Shown here piece by piece: positions 16,367-25,952 of a stretch of DNA of 64,000 nucleotides (positions are counted from its first letter, which is position 1; each line of letters opens with the position of its first letter). Origin of the DNA: UBA5429 sp942493315 (GTDB lineage Bacteria; Bacteroidota; Bacteroidia; Bacteroidales; WCHB1-69); NCBI GenBank assembly GCA_942493315.1, contig OW818690.1, forward strand, positions 496,001-560,000, in the 5' to 3' direction. The position numbers were made by a program, and so were the translations under genes. The notes under the pieces are model-generated. The model was not told the origin of the DNA and did not search any database. It saw only the letters and a program-made list of their open reading frames with translations.

Positions 16367-18787
16367 ATGACAAAAAAAAGAGCTGTTTTATATTCCCTAT
16401 TTATTGTATTTTCATTTATATTTACCTTAAATTCTGCAATTTACGCCCAAAAAGTTACAATAAGTGGCTATGTAGAGGATGGATCATCAGGAGAACGATT
16501 AATTGGGGGTATTGTATATGATACCCTATCAAAAATAGGAACAACAACCAATAATTATGGTTATTTTTCCCTTACTTTTCCTTCCTCAAAATTAGTGATC
16601 CGTTTTTCTTACGTCGGTTTTGAATCTTTGGAACTTCCAATTTCGATAAAAAAGGACACGATTTTACAAATCTCATTAAAAAAATCTGCTCAGTTAAATG
16701 AAGTGGTTGTTACAGGAAAGACAGAGTCACAGGTACAGCAGTCACAAATGAGTGAAATTGAGATCCCTTTGCAAACAATACAGACACTTCCCATGTTTTT
16801 GGGAGAGCGGGATCTTTTTAAAGCGATTCAACTGTTTCCCGGTGTTCATTCCGGAGGTGAAGGAACGTCAGGACTATACGTTCGTGGTGGAGGGCCTGAT
16901 CAAAACCTCATTTTGTTGGATGGAGTTCCTGTATACAATGCAGACCATCTGTTTGGATTCTTCTCAGTATTTAATCCTGATGCCATCAACCATGTTTCTT
17001 TAATAAAAGGTGGATTTCCTGCCCGTTATGGAGGACGGTTATCCTCTGTATTAGATATTCGGATGAAAGAAGGAAATAATAAATCGTATCATGGTGATGT
17101 AACGGTTGGCTTAATTGCTTCCAAAATTACAATTGAAGGTCCTATTATAAAAAATAAAGCCAGTTTCATAATTTCTGCAAGAAGAACCTATATTGATATT
17201 CTAGCACAACCCTTAATCCTATTATACAATAAACAGGATCCCTCAGATGGAGGATCAACAGCAGGTTACTATTTTTATGATATGAACGCTAAATTCAATT
17301 ATACTATTTCTCCTAAGGATAGAGTATATCTTAGTTTTTATGGCGGGCAGGACAGAGCGTATGTAAAATCCAAATACACATACACTTATGATCAAATAAA
17401 ATACGATAATAATGATAATTTCGGATTAGACTGGGGGAATATTATTACAGCCTTAAGATGGAATCACATTTATAATAAACAGTGGTTTTCCAATGTTTCT
17501 CTTACATACAGCAAATTTCAATTTGGAATAGGTTTGGAAACCGAATATATTGAAACAGAAAATAACACTGTTAGAGAGTTTAGTGATAAATTAGGTTATT
17601 TATCCGGTATTGAAGATTGGAGCTTAAAAGCTGATTTTGAATATCATCCTGATCCAAAACACCAGATTTTAATGGGAATTTCTGACATTTATCACACATT
17701 TATACCTGGGAAAGCAACTTATTATGCAAAGGATCCATACACACCCTCTCCTATTGAATTAACTCTTGGAAATAAAAAAGTATATGCTCATGAAATTTCC
17801 ATGTATATTGAAGATGAGTTTACTGTCAATTCAAAATTAAAACTGGATGGTGGTCTTCATTTCAGTATGTTTCCTGTTGATGGAAAATTTTATTCTTCTT
17901 TACAACCAAGATTAAACGGAAGATATATCTTTGCCGAAAATTGGTCAATAAAAGGAGCTGTTTCAAAAATGACTCAATATATTGTCTTACTTTCCAACAG
18001 CGGAATCGGGTTACCCACAGATTTATGGCTTCCGGTTACAAAAAATATCAAACCTCAGGATTCCTGGCAATTTGCTACCGGAATCTTTCATGATCTCAAA
18101 TACGGCATTGAAGTGGGTATTGAAGGGTATTACAAAACGATGACCAACTTAATTGAATACAAAGAGGGCTCCAGTTTTATGACCGCCAGTATCTCTGAAT
18201 CCTGGGAAACAGAAGTGGAATCAGGAACCGGAAATGCTTATGGAATGGAAGTTTTGATCCGTAAAAATGAAGGAAAATTTACCGGTTGGATAGGTTACAC
18301 GTTATCCTGGACCAATCGTTTGTTTGAAAATTTGAATTTTGGAAAACAATTCCCCTACAAATATGACAGAAGACATGACATTGGATTAGCAGCCAACTAC
18401 AAATTTAATGATCTGATTGATATTGGATTAGTATGGGTTTATGGTTCAGGGAATGCACTCAACCTCCCCATTGAAAGATATTTAGGGTATTCAGAAATGT
18501 ACACAAATTTGAATCCATGGATGCAACCTATCCAATACTACAAAGAACGAAACGGATTTAGAATGCCTTCTTATCATAGAATGGATTTGGGTATCAATTT
18601 CCATAAAAAGAAAAAATATGGTGAAAGAATTTGGAGTATCAATATTTACAATGTTTACAATCGCCAAAACCCATTTATGGTCACTTTTGAAGATGGTATT
18701 GACAATAATGGCAACCAAACCACTCGTCTGAAACAGATCAGCTTATTTCCTATTATTCCTTCATTTTCTTATACATATAAATTTTAA
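16367..18787 (+). CDS. TonB-dependent receptor with carboxypeptidase-regulatory-like domain
   Basis: The 806-residue precursor has a signal peptide (to about residue 28, SAIYAQ), a CarboxypepD_reg-like beta-sandwich (about 30-110; ISGYVEDGSSGERLIGGIVY, SYVGFESLELPI), a plug domain (about 115-235; GLYVRGGGPDQNLILLDGVP, GFPARYGGRLSSVLDIRMKEG) and a 22-strand-type barrel ending in SFSYTYKF, with the C-terminal aromatic. It imports a ligand across the outer membrane with energy from TonB. Lacking SusC signatures and followed by a DUF4249 lipoprotein instead of SusD, it belongs to the Bacteroidota receptor/DUF4249 pairs. The ligand is unknown. Confidence 0.92.
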   Translation: MTKKRAVLYSLFIVFSFIFTLNSAIYAQKVTISGYVEDGSSGERLIGGIVYDTLSKIGTTTNNYGYFSLTFPSSKLVIRFSYVGFESLELPISIKKDTILQISLKKSAQLNEVVVTGKTESQVQQSQMSEIEIPLQTIQTLPMFLGERDLFKAIQLFPGVHSGGEGTSGLYVRGGGPDQNLILLDGVPVYNADHLFGFFSVFNPDAINHVSLIKGGFPARYGGRLSSVLDIRMKEGNNKSYHGDVTVGLIASKITIEGPIIKNKASFIISARRTYIDILAQPLILLYNKQDPSDGGSTAGYYFYDMNAKFNYTISPKDRVYLSFYGGQDRAYVKSKYTYTYDQIKYDNNDNFGLDWGNIITALRWNHIYNKQWFSNVSLTYSKFQFGIGLETEYIETENNTVREFSDKLGYLSGIEDWSLKADFEYHPDPKHQILMGISDIYHTFIPGKATYYAKDPYTPSPIELTLGNKKVYAHEISMYIEDEFTVNSKLKLDGGLHFSMFPVDGKFYSSLQPRLNGRYIFAENWSIKGAVSKMTQYIVLLSNSGIGLPTDLWLPVTKNIKPQDSWQFATGIFHDLKYGIEVGIEGYYKTMTNLIEYKEGSSFMTASISESWETEVESGTGNAYGMEVLIRKNEGKFTGWIGYTLSWTNRLFENLNFGKQFPYKYDRRHDIGLAANYKFNDLIDIGLVWVYGSGNALNLPIERYLGYSEMYTNLNPWMQPIQYYKERNGFRMPSYHRMDLGINFHKKKKYGERIWSINIYNVYNRQNPFMVTFEDGIDNNGNQTTRLKQISLFPIIPSFSYTYKF

Positions 18788-18792
18788 TCACC

Positions 18793-19722
18793 ATGAAAAA
18801 ATCAATTTATATTTTATTTGTCATTTTAATATTTGGATCTTGTGAAAAATATATTGATATTGCTATTCCGGACGAAGGTCGAAAAATGACAGTGAATTGT
18901 TTCATCAATGACACCGATAAACCCATTTTAATGGTAACACGCAGCAAGTTTATATTAGAAAGTGGGAATGAATTTTTTATGATTGATTCAGCAAAAGCAT
19001 ACTTATATCAGGATGGTGTTCAGGTTGCAGAATTCTTCCAACAAGATACTTCAAATATTCCTGAGCCTTGGGATATTGGCGCATACGTAGCAGATTACAC
19101 ATGTCAATCCGGTAAACAATACACTATTAAAGTAATGAAAAACGGTGAAACGATCACAGCCTCAACTCAAATACCACATAGCGTTACTGTTCAGTCCATT
19201 GATACAATGACCATTGAAAACCAGGATGGATATAAATATTTAAGAGTAAAAATAACTATTAATGATCCTGCAAACATAGAAAACTTTTATCAATTTTCAT
19301 TTAGAACCATCTCTTTTGGATATGAACAAATCCTTTCTTTTCCTGTCAATCAGTCAGATTTTGGACTTACAGGTACAACTTATCAAAGTTATTTGATATC
19401 CAATGACAAATTGTTCAACGGACAATCTAAAACTTTCATTTTTGATCTGGAAGGTGGCAGTTTTTATGATATTGTTACCCCATTAAGTGTTGTGGTAAAT
19501 GGTGTTTCTAAAGATATGTTTTTATACTATCAACAGCTTCAGAAGTACCAAAATGCCCAAAATTCGTTTTTAGCTGAACCTGTCATGATGTACACCAATA
19601 TTGAAAATGGATTGGGAATATTTGCAGGATATAGTTCTCATATTACAACCATTGATGTTCCCCAACTCATTGACGATATCTATATTGAAGGAAAAAACAA
19701 GAAACATGATCATAAAAAGTAA
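18793..19722 (+). CDS. DUF4249 lipoprotein, partner of the TonB receptor
   Basis: A lipoprotein signal (IFGSC, Cys17) leads into a 309-residue protein with the DUF4249 pattern: EKYIDIAIPDEGRKMTVNCF near the start, a beta-rich N-terminal half with KAYLYQDG, and a C-terminal aromatic stretch (LFLYYQ-like MFLYYQQLQKYQ, GIFAGYSS). DUF4249 lipoproteins are outer-membrane, surface-facing partners encoded just after TonB receptors; their biochemical role is not defined. It begins five bases after the receptor stop and its end overlaps the next gene by 17 bases. Confidence 0.88.
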   Translation: MKKSIYILFVILIFGSCEKYIDIAIPDEGRKMTVNCFINDTDKPILMVTRSKFILESGNEFFMIDSAKAYLYQDGVQVAEFFQQDTSNIPEPWDIGAYVADYTCQSGKQYTIKVMKNGETITASTQIPHSVTVQSIDTMTIENQDGYKYLRVKITINDPANIENFYQFSFRTISFGYEQILSFPVNQSDFGLTGTTYQSYLISNDKLFNGQSKTFIFDLEGGSFYDIVTPLSVVVNGVSKDMFLYYQQLQKYQNAQNSFLAEPVMMYTNIENGLGIFAGYSSHITTIDVPQLIDDIYIEGKNKKHDHKK

Positions 19723-20161
19723 AATTACTCAGACTTTTGGTTCAACAGGTTCAACTGCGGGGATTGTTTTCTTTGGAATTGGTGTCATTATGTTGTTTTA
19801 CACATGGAAAACCGTTTTTTTAGTGATTATTGGCGCGTTTTATGGGTTTACAAATGCTTTCGCCTATATCGATACCGATCGAAGAAGAGTGAAACTAACT
19901 GAATTCTATTTTGGTATTATTCCTATTGGGAAATGGATTCAAGTGGATGATACTATGTCATTAGGTTATAAAATGACCAATGATGGATGGAGTGTCTCCA
20001 GTTTATCCAGTCGCACATTAGATATCCCGGACAGCCGATATACTATCATTTTATATGATCAAAACGATATGCCCGTTATCTCTTTAATGAAATTAAAATC
20101 GGAAGAGGAGATGACTGAAAAAATTGAATTGATCGCTACCTTATTACATCTACCCTTATAA
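19706..20161 (+). CDS. Small membrane protein with a PH-like soluble tail
   Basis: The 151-residue protein is not recognised with certainty. Two close transmembrane segments fill about residues 15-52 (GIVFFGIGVIMLFYTW, VFLVIIGAFYGFTNAFAYI), then a beta-rich soluble part (RRRVKLTEFYFGIIPIGKW, LDIPDSRYTIILYD) like membrane-anchored PH-type domains. The open frame reaches 35 codons further up but overlaps the DUF4249 gene; MIIKSKI at 19706 is chosen. It sits in the receptor operon, two bases before the PagL-like gene. Confidence 0.55.
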   Translation: MIIKSKITQTFGSTGSTAGIVFFGIGVIMLFYTWKTVFLVIIGAFYGFTNAFAYIDTDRRRVKLTEFYFGIIPIGKWIQVDDTMSLGYKMTNDGWSVSSLSSRTLDIPDSRYTIILYDQNDMPVISLMKLKSEEEMTEKIELIATLLHLPL

Positions 20162-20163
20162 TT

Positions 20164-21402
20164 ATGAAACTGAATCGTACAATTAAATTTATTTTGTTCT
20201 TCCAATTAATCTTGATCGGATTATGTAATCCTTTATATTCTAATTCATTAAGTACTGATTATTTAAAGGATACTTCTAAAATTTATTGTTTTGAAGGGGA
20301 ATTGAAAGTGGGGAAAATCTCACCTACCAGTCCCCGTTTTGTACCTTCCGGAACGCTCTATTCGTTTTTATTTAGTTTTGGAGTAATAAATCACAATTCG
20401 GAAAACCAATGGTCTCGTTTTCACAACTTTCCTATCACCGGTGTCACCCTTGGTTTTACCAATTTAGGAAACCCTGATGTGTATGGATATGAATGGAAAC
20501 TGATCCCTTATGTAGAATATTGTATTGGAAAGAAATGGAGTTACAGACCCTCCATTAAAGTAGGATTAGGATTTAGTTATACAACCCAATACTATAGAAC
20601 CAATCCTGCAAATATTGCCTTAGGAAGCCCCATTAACTGGGCTTTTGAACTCACTTTTCGACAAAACATTCTCACTACTCCTTATGGTATTTTTCGCTTG
20701 GGTGTTGGTTACGTTCATAGTTCAGATGGGCATACTCAATTGCCAAATATGGGTATCAATGGATTGGTAACTACTATTTCATTCATGAATATTCATCAAT
20801 TCAACAAATATAACTACAAAAATAAATGGGAAACACCCAAAAAAGAGAATGAAATCTATTACTTTTTTCAACTCAATCCCATTTTAGGAATTCATGAATT
20901 GGGTGGACCATTAGGTCCTGTTGGTGGAACTAAACGAGCTGTTTATGGCTCCAATTTTATGGGGGGATTGGTTCTTAACAGAGGGTTCAAATTCTATATT
21001 GGATTTGGATATCGATATTATGATCAATTTAATTATGTATTTCAACATGACCAACATCCTGATATTGAAAAATACAGTTCAGGTGTTGCATTTGCCTCCA
21101 ATTTTTATATTTTAAATGGATTAGAGTTGATGTACGGCCATTTCGGATTCACTTTTGAAGGGGGTTTGAATCTTTATAAGCCATTTTATAAAACCTATTG
21201 CGATCTTTACAGTCCGGAAAATCCCACCAAATATATCCTTAAGAAATATCTCAATTCAAGAATTGGAATTAAAGTGTATCGTTATAATATTAACAAAGGT
21301 CCTAAAGTCAATTACTTCATCGGAGCGCATGTTAATGCGAATTTAGGACAGGCTGATTTCACTGAATTCAGCATTGGAATATTAAGAAATTTTATACCTT
21401 AA
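20164..21402 (+). CDS. Acyloxyacyl hydrolase / PagL-like lipid A deacylase
   Basis: The 412-residue precursor has a signal peptide (IKFILFFQLILIGLCNPLYS) and an N-terminal half like Bacteroidota PagL-type acyloxyacyl hydrolases: an eight-strand-like barrel with the active-site segment VGYVHSSDGHTQLPNMGING. His and Ser of HSS match the catalytic His-x-Ser of PagL, which removes the 3-O acyl chain of lipid A. The C-terminal half is a second set of aromatic strands (IGFGYRYYDQFNYVF, HFGFTFEGGLNLY) longer than PagL itself. Last gene of the receptor operon; convergent with the thioredoxin-fold lipoprotein, six bases between the stops. Confidence 0.7.
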   Translation: MKLNRTIKFILFFQLILIGLCNPLYSNSLSTDYLKDTSKIYCFEGELKVGKISPTSPRFVPSGTLYSFLFSFGVINHNSENQWSRFHNFPITGVTLGFTNLGNPDVYGYEWKLIPYVEYCIGKKWSYRPSIKVGLGFSYTTQYYRTNPANIALGSPINWAFELTFRQNILTTPYGIFRLGVGYVHSSDGHTQLPNMGINGLVTTISFMNIHQFNKYNYKNKWETPKKENEIYYFFQLNPILGIHELGGPLGPVGGTKRAVYGSNFMGGLVLNRGFKFYIGFGYRYYDQFNYVFQHDQHPDIEKYSSGVAFASNFYILNGLELMYGHFGFTFEGGLNLYKPFYKTYCDLYSPENPTKYILKKYLNSRIGIKVYRYNINKGPKVNYFIGAHVNANLGQADFTEFSIGILRNFIP

Positions 21403-21408
21403 GAGGAA

Positions 21409-22788
21409 CTATTTTATCAATTGATTTAAAATAGGGACAATCTCATTAGAGGAGGGTCTTGGAGCAGTTGCATCAATAAAGTTTCCATCAGCATCAATCA
21501 AAATAAAGGTTGGCACACTACTAACCTGAAATTTATCAGTAATTTCAGGATCCCATCCTGAATGGGTTCTCAAATGAGTAATATTTTTTTCGTTTTGAGT
21601 CATCTTTTTCCAGTCTTCAAAAAATTCAGGATCATCAAGTGAGAGGGAAACAAAAACAATCCCTTTGTTTTTAAATTGATTACTTAACTTCACAAAATGG
21701 GGTTTCTCCTCTTTACATGGGGTGCACCAGGTTGCCCAAAAATCAAGATAGATCACTTTACCTTTAAAATCACTTAAATGGATCTCTTTGTCATTAATAT
21801 CGTAGCATGTAAAATCAAAGGCAGGTTTCCCCTTAGCTAACGCCAACTTTTTTTTCAACATTACTTGTATTTGATTTCTATAAGTATCATTTTTAATCTC
21901 ATTTTTATAGATCTCTCTACATAATTCAAACCCTTCCAGCCCTTCGTATTCAATTACTTGTTTAACTGCTGAAAAATATAAATACTCTTTTATTTTTGTA
22001 TTTTCGAAAGTACTGATCACTTTAAATTTCTTTTTAATCCAGATTTCAGGTTTAGCCTTGATGGTATCATTCAAATCAACTAATTGATCATTCAACAATT
22101 TTTCTGTATAATATTCTATGAACATTCTATAATCAGGAATACATAGATATTGAGCATTATCTAGCTCTAATTGATCAATAAAACTATAAAAGCGAGGATC
22201 ATCAATACCATTTTGCAATCCTAAAATCAGTTTTAGAGTTGCAGCCTTAAATTTACAATATTTGTTTTGAAAATTAACAAAATTAGGATCCAGGTTTTTC
22301 CCTTTGATCATTTTTTCAAAAGAAATACTAAATTGATTAAAAATGGAATCAATATAAGTTAAAATTTGATTTTTATCAATTTTTTCTAAGTAATCATAAT
22401 CAATTTGATCAATAGATTGCATTATATCTTGCAACATATTATTCTCAATTTCACCTTTTCCTGTAAATTCAATAATTGGTTTTCCCAAATCTTCAGGGAA
22501 TGTTGTTTTTATATTCAAATCATAATTGGGCCCCAGAAAAATTTGTTTCATCTGATTTCCAACAACCAAAGTATAATATCCGGGATTTTCCAGTTCAATT
22601 TTTTGAGAGAACTTGCCATTCGTGACTTTAATAGTGTCCAAATGATCGTAGATGATTTGGTCTCCAAAAAGCACAACCGTACTATCGTTACCCTCGATTG
22701 TACCGCTTATAGTGGCGGTTTCGGGGCTACAAGAATTGAAAATGAAGATTAAAACAACAATAAAAAGGTAAAAAAGGTTTTTTTTCAT
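21409..22788 (-). CDS. TlpA-like thioredoxin-fold lipoprotein with DUF4369-type N-terminus
   Basis: The 459-residue precursor has a lipobox IFNSC (Cys20), an N-terminal beta-rich region like DUF4369 (ISGTIEGNDSTVVLFGDQI), a helical middle, and a C-terminal TlpA/AhpC-like thioredoxin domain (about 325-459) with FKGKVIYLDFWATWCTPCKE and the cis-Pro segment VSSVPTFILID. The CTPC pair should catalyse periplasmic disulfide exchange, as in ResA or TlpA proteins. It is the last gene of the minus-strand run that starts with dsrC, 43 bases after the cysteine-desulfurase-like gene, so a redox link with that set is possible. Confidence 0.88.
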   Translation of the reverse strand: MKKNLFYLFIVVLIFIFNSCSPETATISGTIEGNDSTVVLFGDQIIYDHLDTIKVTNGKFSQKIELENPGYYTLVVGNQMKQIFLGPNYDLNIKTTFPEDLGKPIIEFTGKGEIENNMLQDIMQSIDQIDYDYLEKIDKNQILTYIDSIFNQFSISFEKMIKGKNLDPNFVNFQNKYCKFKAATLKLILGLQNGIDDPRFYSFIDQLELDNAQYLCIPDYRMFIEYYTEKLLNDQLVDLNDTIKAKPEIWIKKKFKVISTFENTKIKEYLYFSAVKQVIEYEGLEGFELCREIYKNEIKNDTYRNQIQVMLKKKLALAKGKPAFDFTCYDINDKEIHLSDFKGKVIYLDFWATWCTPCKEEKPHFVKLSNQFKNKGIVFVSLSLDDPEFFEDWKKMTQNEKNITHLRTHSGWDPEITDKFQVSSVPTFILIDADGNFIDATAPRPSSNEIVPILNQLIK

Positions 22789-22831
22789 GATTTAAAATTA
22801 CTTAAATGAAAGTCATATATATCGGGGCTTG

Positions 22832-23998
22832 TTATTTTCTAAAGTCAGCAATCTCTTTAATGGCTTGGATTGCAGCATCAACATGGTTTTCTAAAGTAAA
22901 TGGTCCAATGCTTAATCTCACTGTTCCATGAATTTGATCGGTTCCTAAATGTTGATGAACAAATGGGGCACATTGTAATCCTGTTCTACAGGCAATATTG
23001 TAATCCACATCTAACATAGTTCCCACATCACCAGATTCAAATCCATTTACATTTAAACTCAAAACAGGATTTTTATTTTCTCTGTTCACAGCACAATAAG
23101 TGGTTACATTTTCAATTTTTTGAATTTCAGAACGCATTTTATCCCATAAATCCATCTCTTTACGATGTAAATTCTCAATTCCTTGTTCTGTAATCCATTT
23201 AACACCTGCATGAAGACCGGCAACACCTAAAAGATTCAAAGTTCCACACTCTAATCTGTATGGAAATTCAGTTAAATGAGATCTTTGAGCAGAACGAACA
23301 CCTGTGCCACCAAAACGAGTAGATTTTACCGGAACATCTTTCATCACATAAGAGCCACCAATACCGGTAGGTCCCATCAAACATTTATGTCCTGTAAATG
23401 CAAAAGCATCAATACCCATAGCTTGCATATCCACTTTTACAGCACCTGCACTTTGGCTGCCATCAACAATAAATAAAATTCCTGCTTCTTTACAAATTCG
23501 CCCCACTTCACCCACAGGCTGTACTGTTCCTAAAACATTAGAACAATGGTTCATCACAACAATACGGGTGTTTTTCTTAATTCTTTTTTTAATATCATCA
23601 GGATCAACATACCCGGTAATTTTATCGAATGGGACATAATCAACTTCAATAATTCCATCTTGCTCCAAATGATAAAGTGGTCTTAACACAGAATTATGCT
23701 CTAACATAGTTGAAATCACATGATCCCCTTTTTGAGCTAATCCATAGATCAACATATTTAATGAATCACTGGCATTATAACTGAATGTCAAACGATTAGG
23801 ATCCCCATCTCCATTAAAAATTTCCATTAACATTCTTCTGGTTTGGGCAACCATCTCTTCTGTTTCAATAGCAGCATCAAAACCTGTTCTTCCGGGACTA
23901 ACCCCTTTAGTTCTATAGAAGTTCATCATGAAATCATATACAGCATCCGGTTTTGGAAACGATGTTGCAGAGTTGTCTAAATATATTAAATTGTTCAT
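22832..23998 (-). CDS. Class V aminotransferase-fold cysteine-desulfurase family protein
   Basis: The 388-residue protein is a PLP enzyme of the NifS/SufS fold: substrate/PLP residues in LDNSATSFPKP, HNS at 101-103, VDGSQSAG with Asp179, the Schiff-base lysine K205 in FTGHKCLMGPTG, and a catalytic cysteine loop near residue 342 in RTGLQCAPFVHQ. That last motif is typical of the TIGR01977-like branch of cysteine desulfurases, which take sulfur from cysteine onto the enzyme as persulfide. It lies 23 bases after the HdrD-like gene in the dsrC operon, which suggests it supplies sulfur to DsrC. That supply route is inference. Confidence 0.88.
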   Translation of the reverse strand: MNNLIYLDNSATSFPKPDAVYDFMMNFYRTKGVSPGRTGFDAAIETEEMVAQTRRMLMEIFNGDGDPNRLTFSYNASDSLNMLIYGLAQKGDHVISTMLEHNSVLRPLYHLEQDGIIEVDYVPFDKITGYVDPDDIKKRIKKNTRIVVMNHCSNVLGTVQPVGEVGRICKEAGILFIVDGSQSAGAVKVDMQAMGIDAFAFTGHKCLMGPTGIGGSYVMKDVPVKSTRFGGTGVRSAQRSHLTEFPYRLECGTLNLLGVAGLHAGVKWITEQGIENLHRKEMDLWDKMRSEIQKIENVTTYCAVNRENKNPVLSLNVNGFESGDVGTMLDVDYNIACRTGLQCAPFVHQHLGTDQIHGTVRLSIGPFTLENHVDAAIQAIKEIADFRK

Positions 23999-24021
23999 GT
24001 TATAAAAAAATAAATGTTTTT

Positions 24022-25317
24022 CTAATCTAAGACTAAAGCATCAGCGACAATCTCTGCTAATGTTTTAATTTGTACGTTTAATTTGTAATAGGAGTTTAAT
24101 TGTAATAATTGATCAACGCAATTGTGGCAAGGAGTAACCACAATCTGAGCTCCGGTATTTCTGATTTGATCTGCTTTTAACTTACCTGTTTTCATTCTTC
24201 TCTCATTGTATTCACTCATAGCCAATTGGCCGCCTCCACCACCGCAACAATAGTTATCTACACCGTGGGGTGTCATTTCAACAAAATCGGAAACAGTTTG
24301 AGATAATACATATCTTTGTTCTTCAACTATTCCACCATTTCTCACTAAATTACAAGGATCATGAAGGGTAACTTTCTGTTTTATAATGGTTTTATCCACT
24401 TTTATACGGCCACTTTTGATATAATCTGCTAAAAGTTCAACTGAGGTTCTGATATTAAAATTAAAATGGATCTTCAAATAGTTAGGAGCTTCCCAACGGA
24501 AAGCACGATCACCGTGACCACATTCAGCCAAAATCAATTCTTTGGCACCCAGTTTTTCCATCTCATTCATCATCCGATGGGCAATAATACTCGCTTCAGC
24601 TAAATTTCCACTGAAAAAAGCATAATTGGTTACATCATACATTTCTGTAGAGATTGTCCAACTCTCTTTTGCTGCATGAAACACTTTAGCCATAGCAGAA
24701 ATTGAAAGAGGGAAAAATTTTGGTTCCCGTGGATTTAGCGTGTACATCACGTTTTTATCGGGTTGGTTCAATGGAATAGAGGCAGTAGTGTCATTTAACT
24801 CATCCTGAAGATCTTCTTCCAACCACTGAATGGTATCCACAAACTCATCGTAGGTGATTCCCATATTGTTTCCGGTAGTAAGAGCTGCATTAACAGTAGA
24901 TTGAAGTGTTGCAGGAACCAATCCCATTTCTGACAACATCATTCTTCCGGTTCTAACTAAAAAAGCTATATCTAAACCAATGGAACAGTGGATATTACAA
25001 CGACTACACATCGTGCAAGCACCAAAGAACTTATCAATCATTTCGGGAACTAGTTCATCATTCAATTCCCTCGCACCGGTAATTGTTGGAAATGTTTTCC
25101 CTAAAAATGTAAAATAACGGCGATAGATTGACGCTAAAAGATCTACTTTATTTGCAGGAGTAAGGGTTGGATCTTGATCAGCTAAAAAATAGATACAACT
25201 GGTTGAACACAATCCACAATGCACACAACTATTGAGATGTGTCAGCAACTTACTGTTATCCAAATTATTAAGTATATCTAAACCTCTATCAATTTGATTT
25301 TGAGATAATGTAATCAT
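24022..25317 (-). CDS. HdrD/DsrK-like (Fe-S)-binding protein with CCG domains
   Basis: Residues about 30-60 and 100-120 carry two ferredoxin-type clusters (CVHCGLCSTSC and CTMCSRCNIHC). The C-terminal half has two cysteine-rich CCG domains (AECGHGDR region; HDPCNLVRNGG, DNYCCGGGGG, VTPCHNC) that hold the noncubane cluster of HdrB/HdrD/DsrK. This is the catalytic subunit type that reduces or makes disulfides on membrane-coupled partners, such as DsrC in sulfate reducers. At 431 residues it is shorter than typical DsrK. It starts three bases after the NarI-like gene. TmcB or GlpC-like alternatives exist, but the adjacent dsrC favours the DsrK reading. Confidence 0.85.
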   Translation of the reverse strand: MITLSQNQIDRGLDILNNLDNSKLLTHLNSCVHCGLCSTSCIYFLADQDPTLTPANKVDLLASIYRRYFTFLGKTFPTITGARELNDELVPEMIDKFFGACTMCSRCNIHCSIGLDIAFLVRTGRMMLSEMGLVPATLQSTVNAALTTGNNMGITYDEFVDTIQWLEEDLQDELNDTTASIPLNQPDKNVMYTLNPREPKFFPLSISAMAKVFHAAKESWTISTEMYDVTNYAFFSGNLAEASIIAHRMMNEMEKLGAKELILAECGHGDRAFRWEAPNYLKIHFNFNIRTSVELLADYIKSGRIKVDKTIIKQKVTLHDPCNLVRNGGIVEEQRYVLSQTVSDFVEMTPHGVDNYCCGGGGGQLAMSEYNERRMKTGKLKADQIRNTGAQIVVTPCHNCVDQLLQLNSYYKLNVQIKTLAEIVADALVLD

Positions 25318-25320
25318 ATT

Positions 25321-25941
25321 CTAATGTTTTTTTGGAGGCCAGGTTCCTCTCCATCCGTAAAAAAAGCCTAAATGAAACCGTGCAAAGAAAAAATAAACCA
25401 CATGTTTTAATTTTCCTATTGGAATATATATGAGTAGTAAAGAACTCCATAGGAAATAGAGCATTGGAATATCAAAATGGAGCATTCCAATCGTTAAGAT
25501 TTGAAATCCTGTCACCAACAGGTTGGAAATATAATCATCAGGATTAGAGATCGCTTTTTGCACTTTATTAAAAAAACGGGCTATCAAAATGATCGCTCCA
25601 CAAACAGATGTAATTGCTAAGCCACCAGTTAGTCCCCAAATAAGGATTGGCTCGGTGATATAAAATCCGGCAAGGTGTATAAAAAACACCAAAACAGAAA
25701 CAAAAGCACCAATATGGAATAAAATACCGGCGCTATATTCAGGAAGATGTAAATAGGCAGATTCCTTATGGGAAGGGAGCATGGCTCCGGTAAAAGAGTA
25801 TGGTATTGCTTTGGAAAGATCTCCGGCGGTTTTAGAAAAATCTTTTGGTTTACCAAGTCGAATCAAGCGAATCAGATGGAAAAGACAACCTGAGATACAA
25901 ATGATAAGTGCAAAAATTGCAACAATTATGTACCAGTTCAT
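25321..25941 (-). CDS. NarI/DsrM-like membrane subunit
   Basis: The 206-residue protein has about five hydrophobic helices (WYIIVAIFALIICISGCLFH, IGAFVSVLVFFIHLAGFYI, GLAITSVCGAIILIA, MLYFLWSSLLLIYIPIG) and His residues in the helices and in the tail motif KHVVYFFFARFHLGFFYG, which could bind haem b as in NarI and DsrM. It would carry electrons between the menaquinone pool and the HdrD-like subunit. The open frame has a TTG seven codons upstream that would overlap dsrC by ten bases; ATG 25941 leaves an 11-base gap. Neither DsrJ, DsrO nor DsrP is encoded nearby. Confidence 0.8.
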   Translation of the reverse strand: MNWYIIVAIFALIICISGCLFHLIRLIRLGKPKDFSKTAGDLSKAIPYSFTGAMLPSHKESAYLHLPEYSAGILFHIGAFVSVLVFFIHLAGFYITEPILIWGLTGGLAITSVCGAIILIARFFNKVQKAISNPDDYISNLLVTGFQILTIGMLHFDIPMLYFLWSSLLLIYIPIGKLKHVVYFFFARFHLGFFYGWRGTWPPKKH

Positions 25942-25952
25942 AAATAAGGCGA

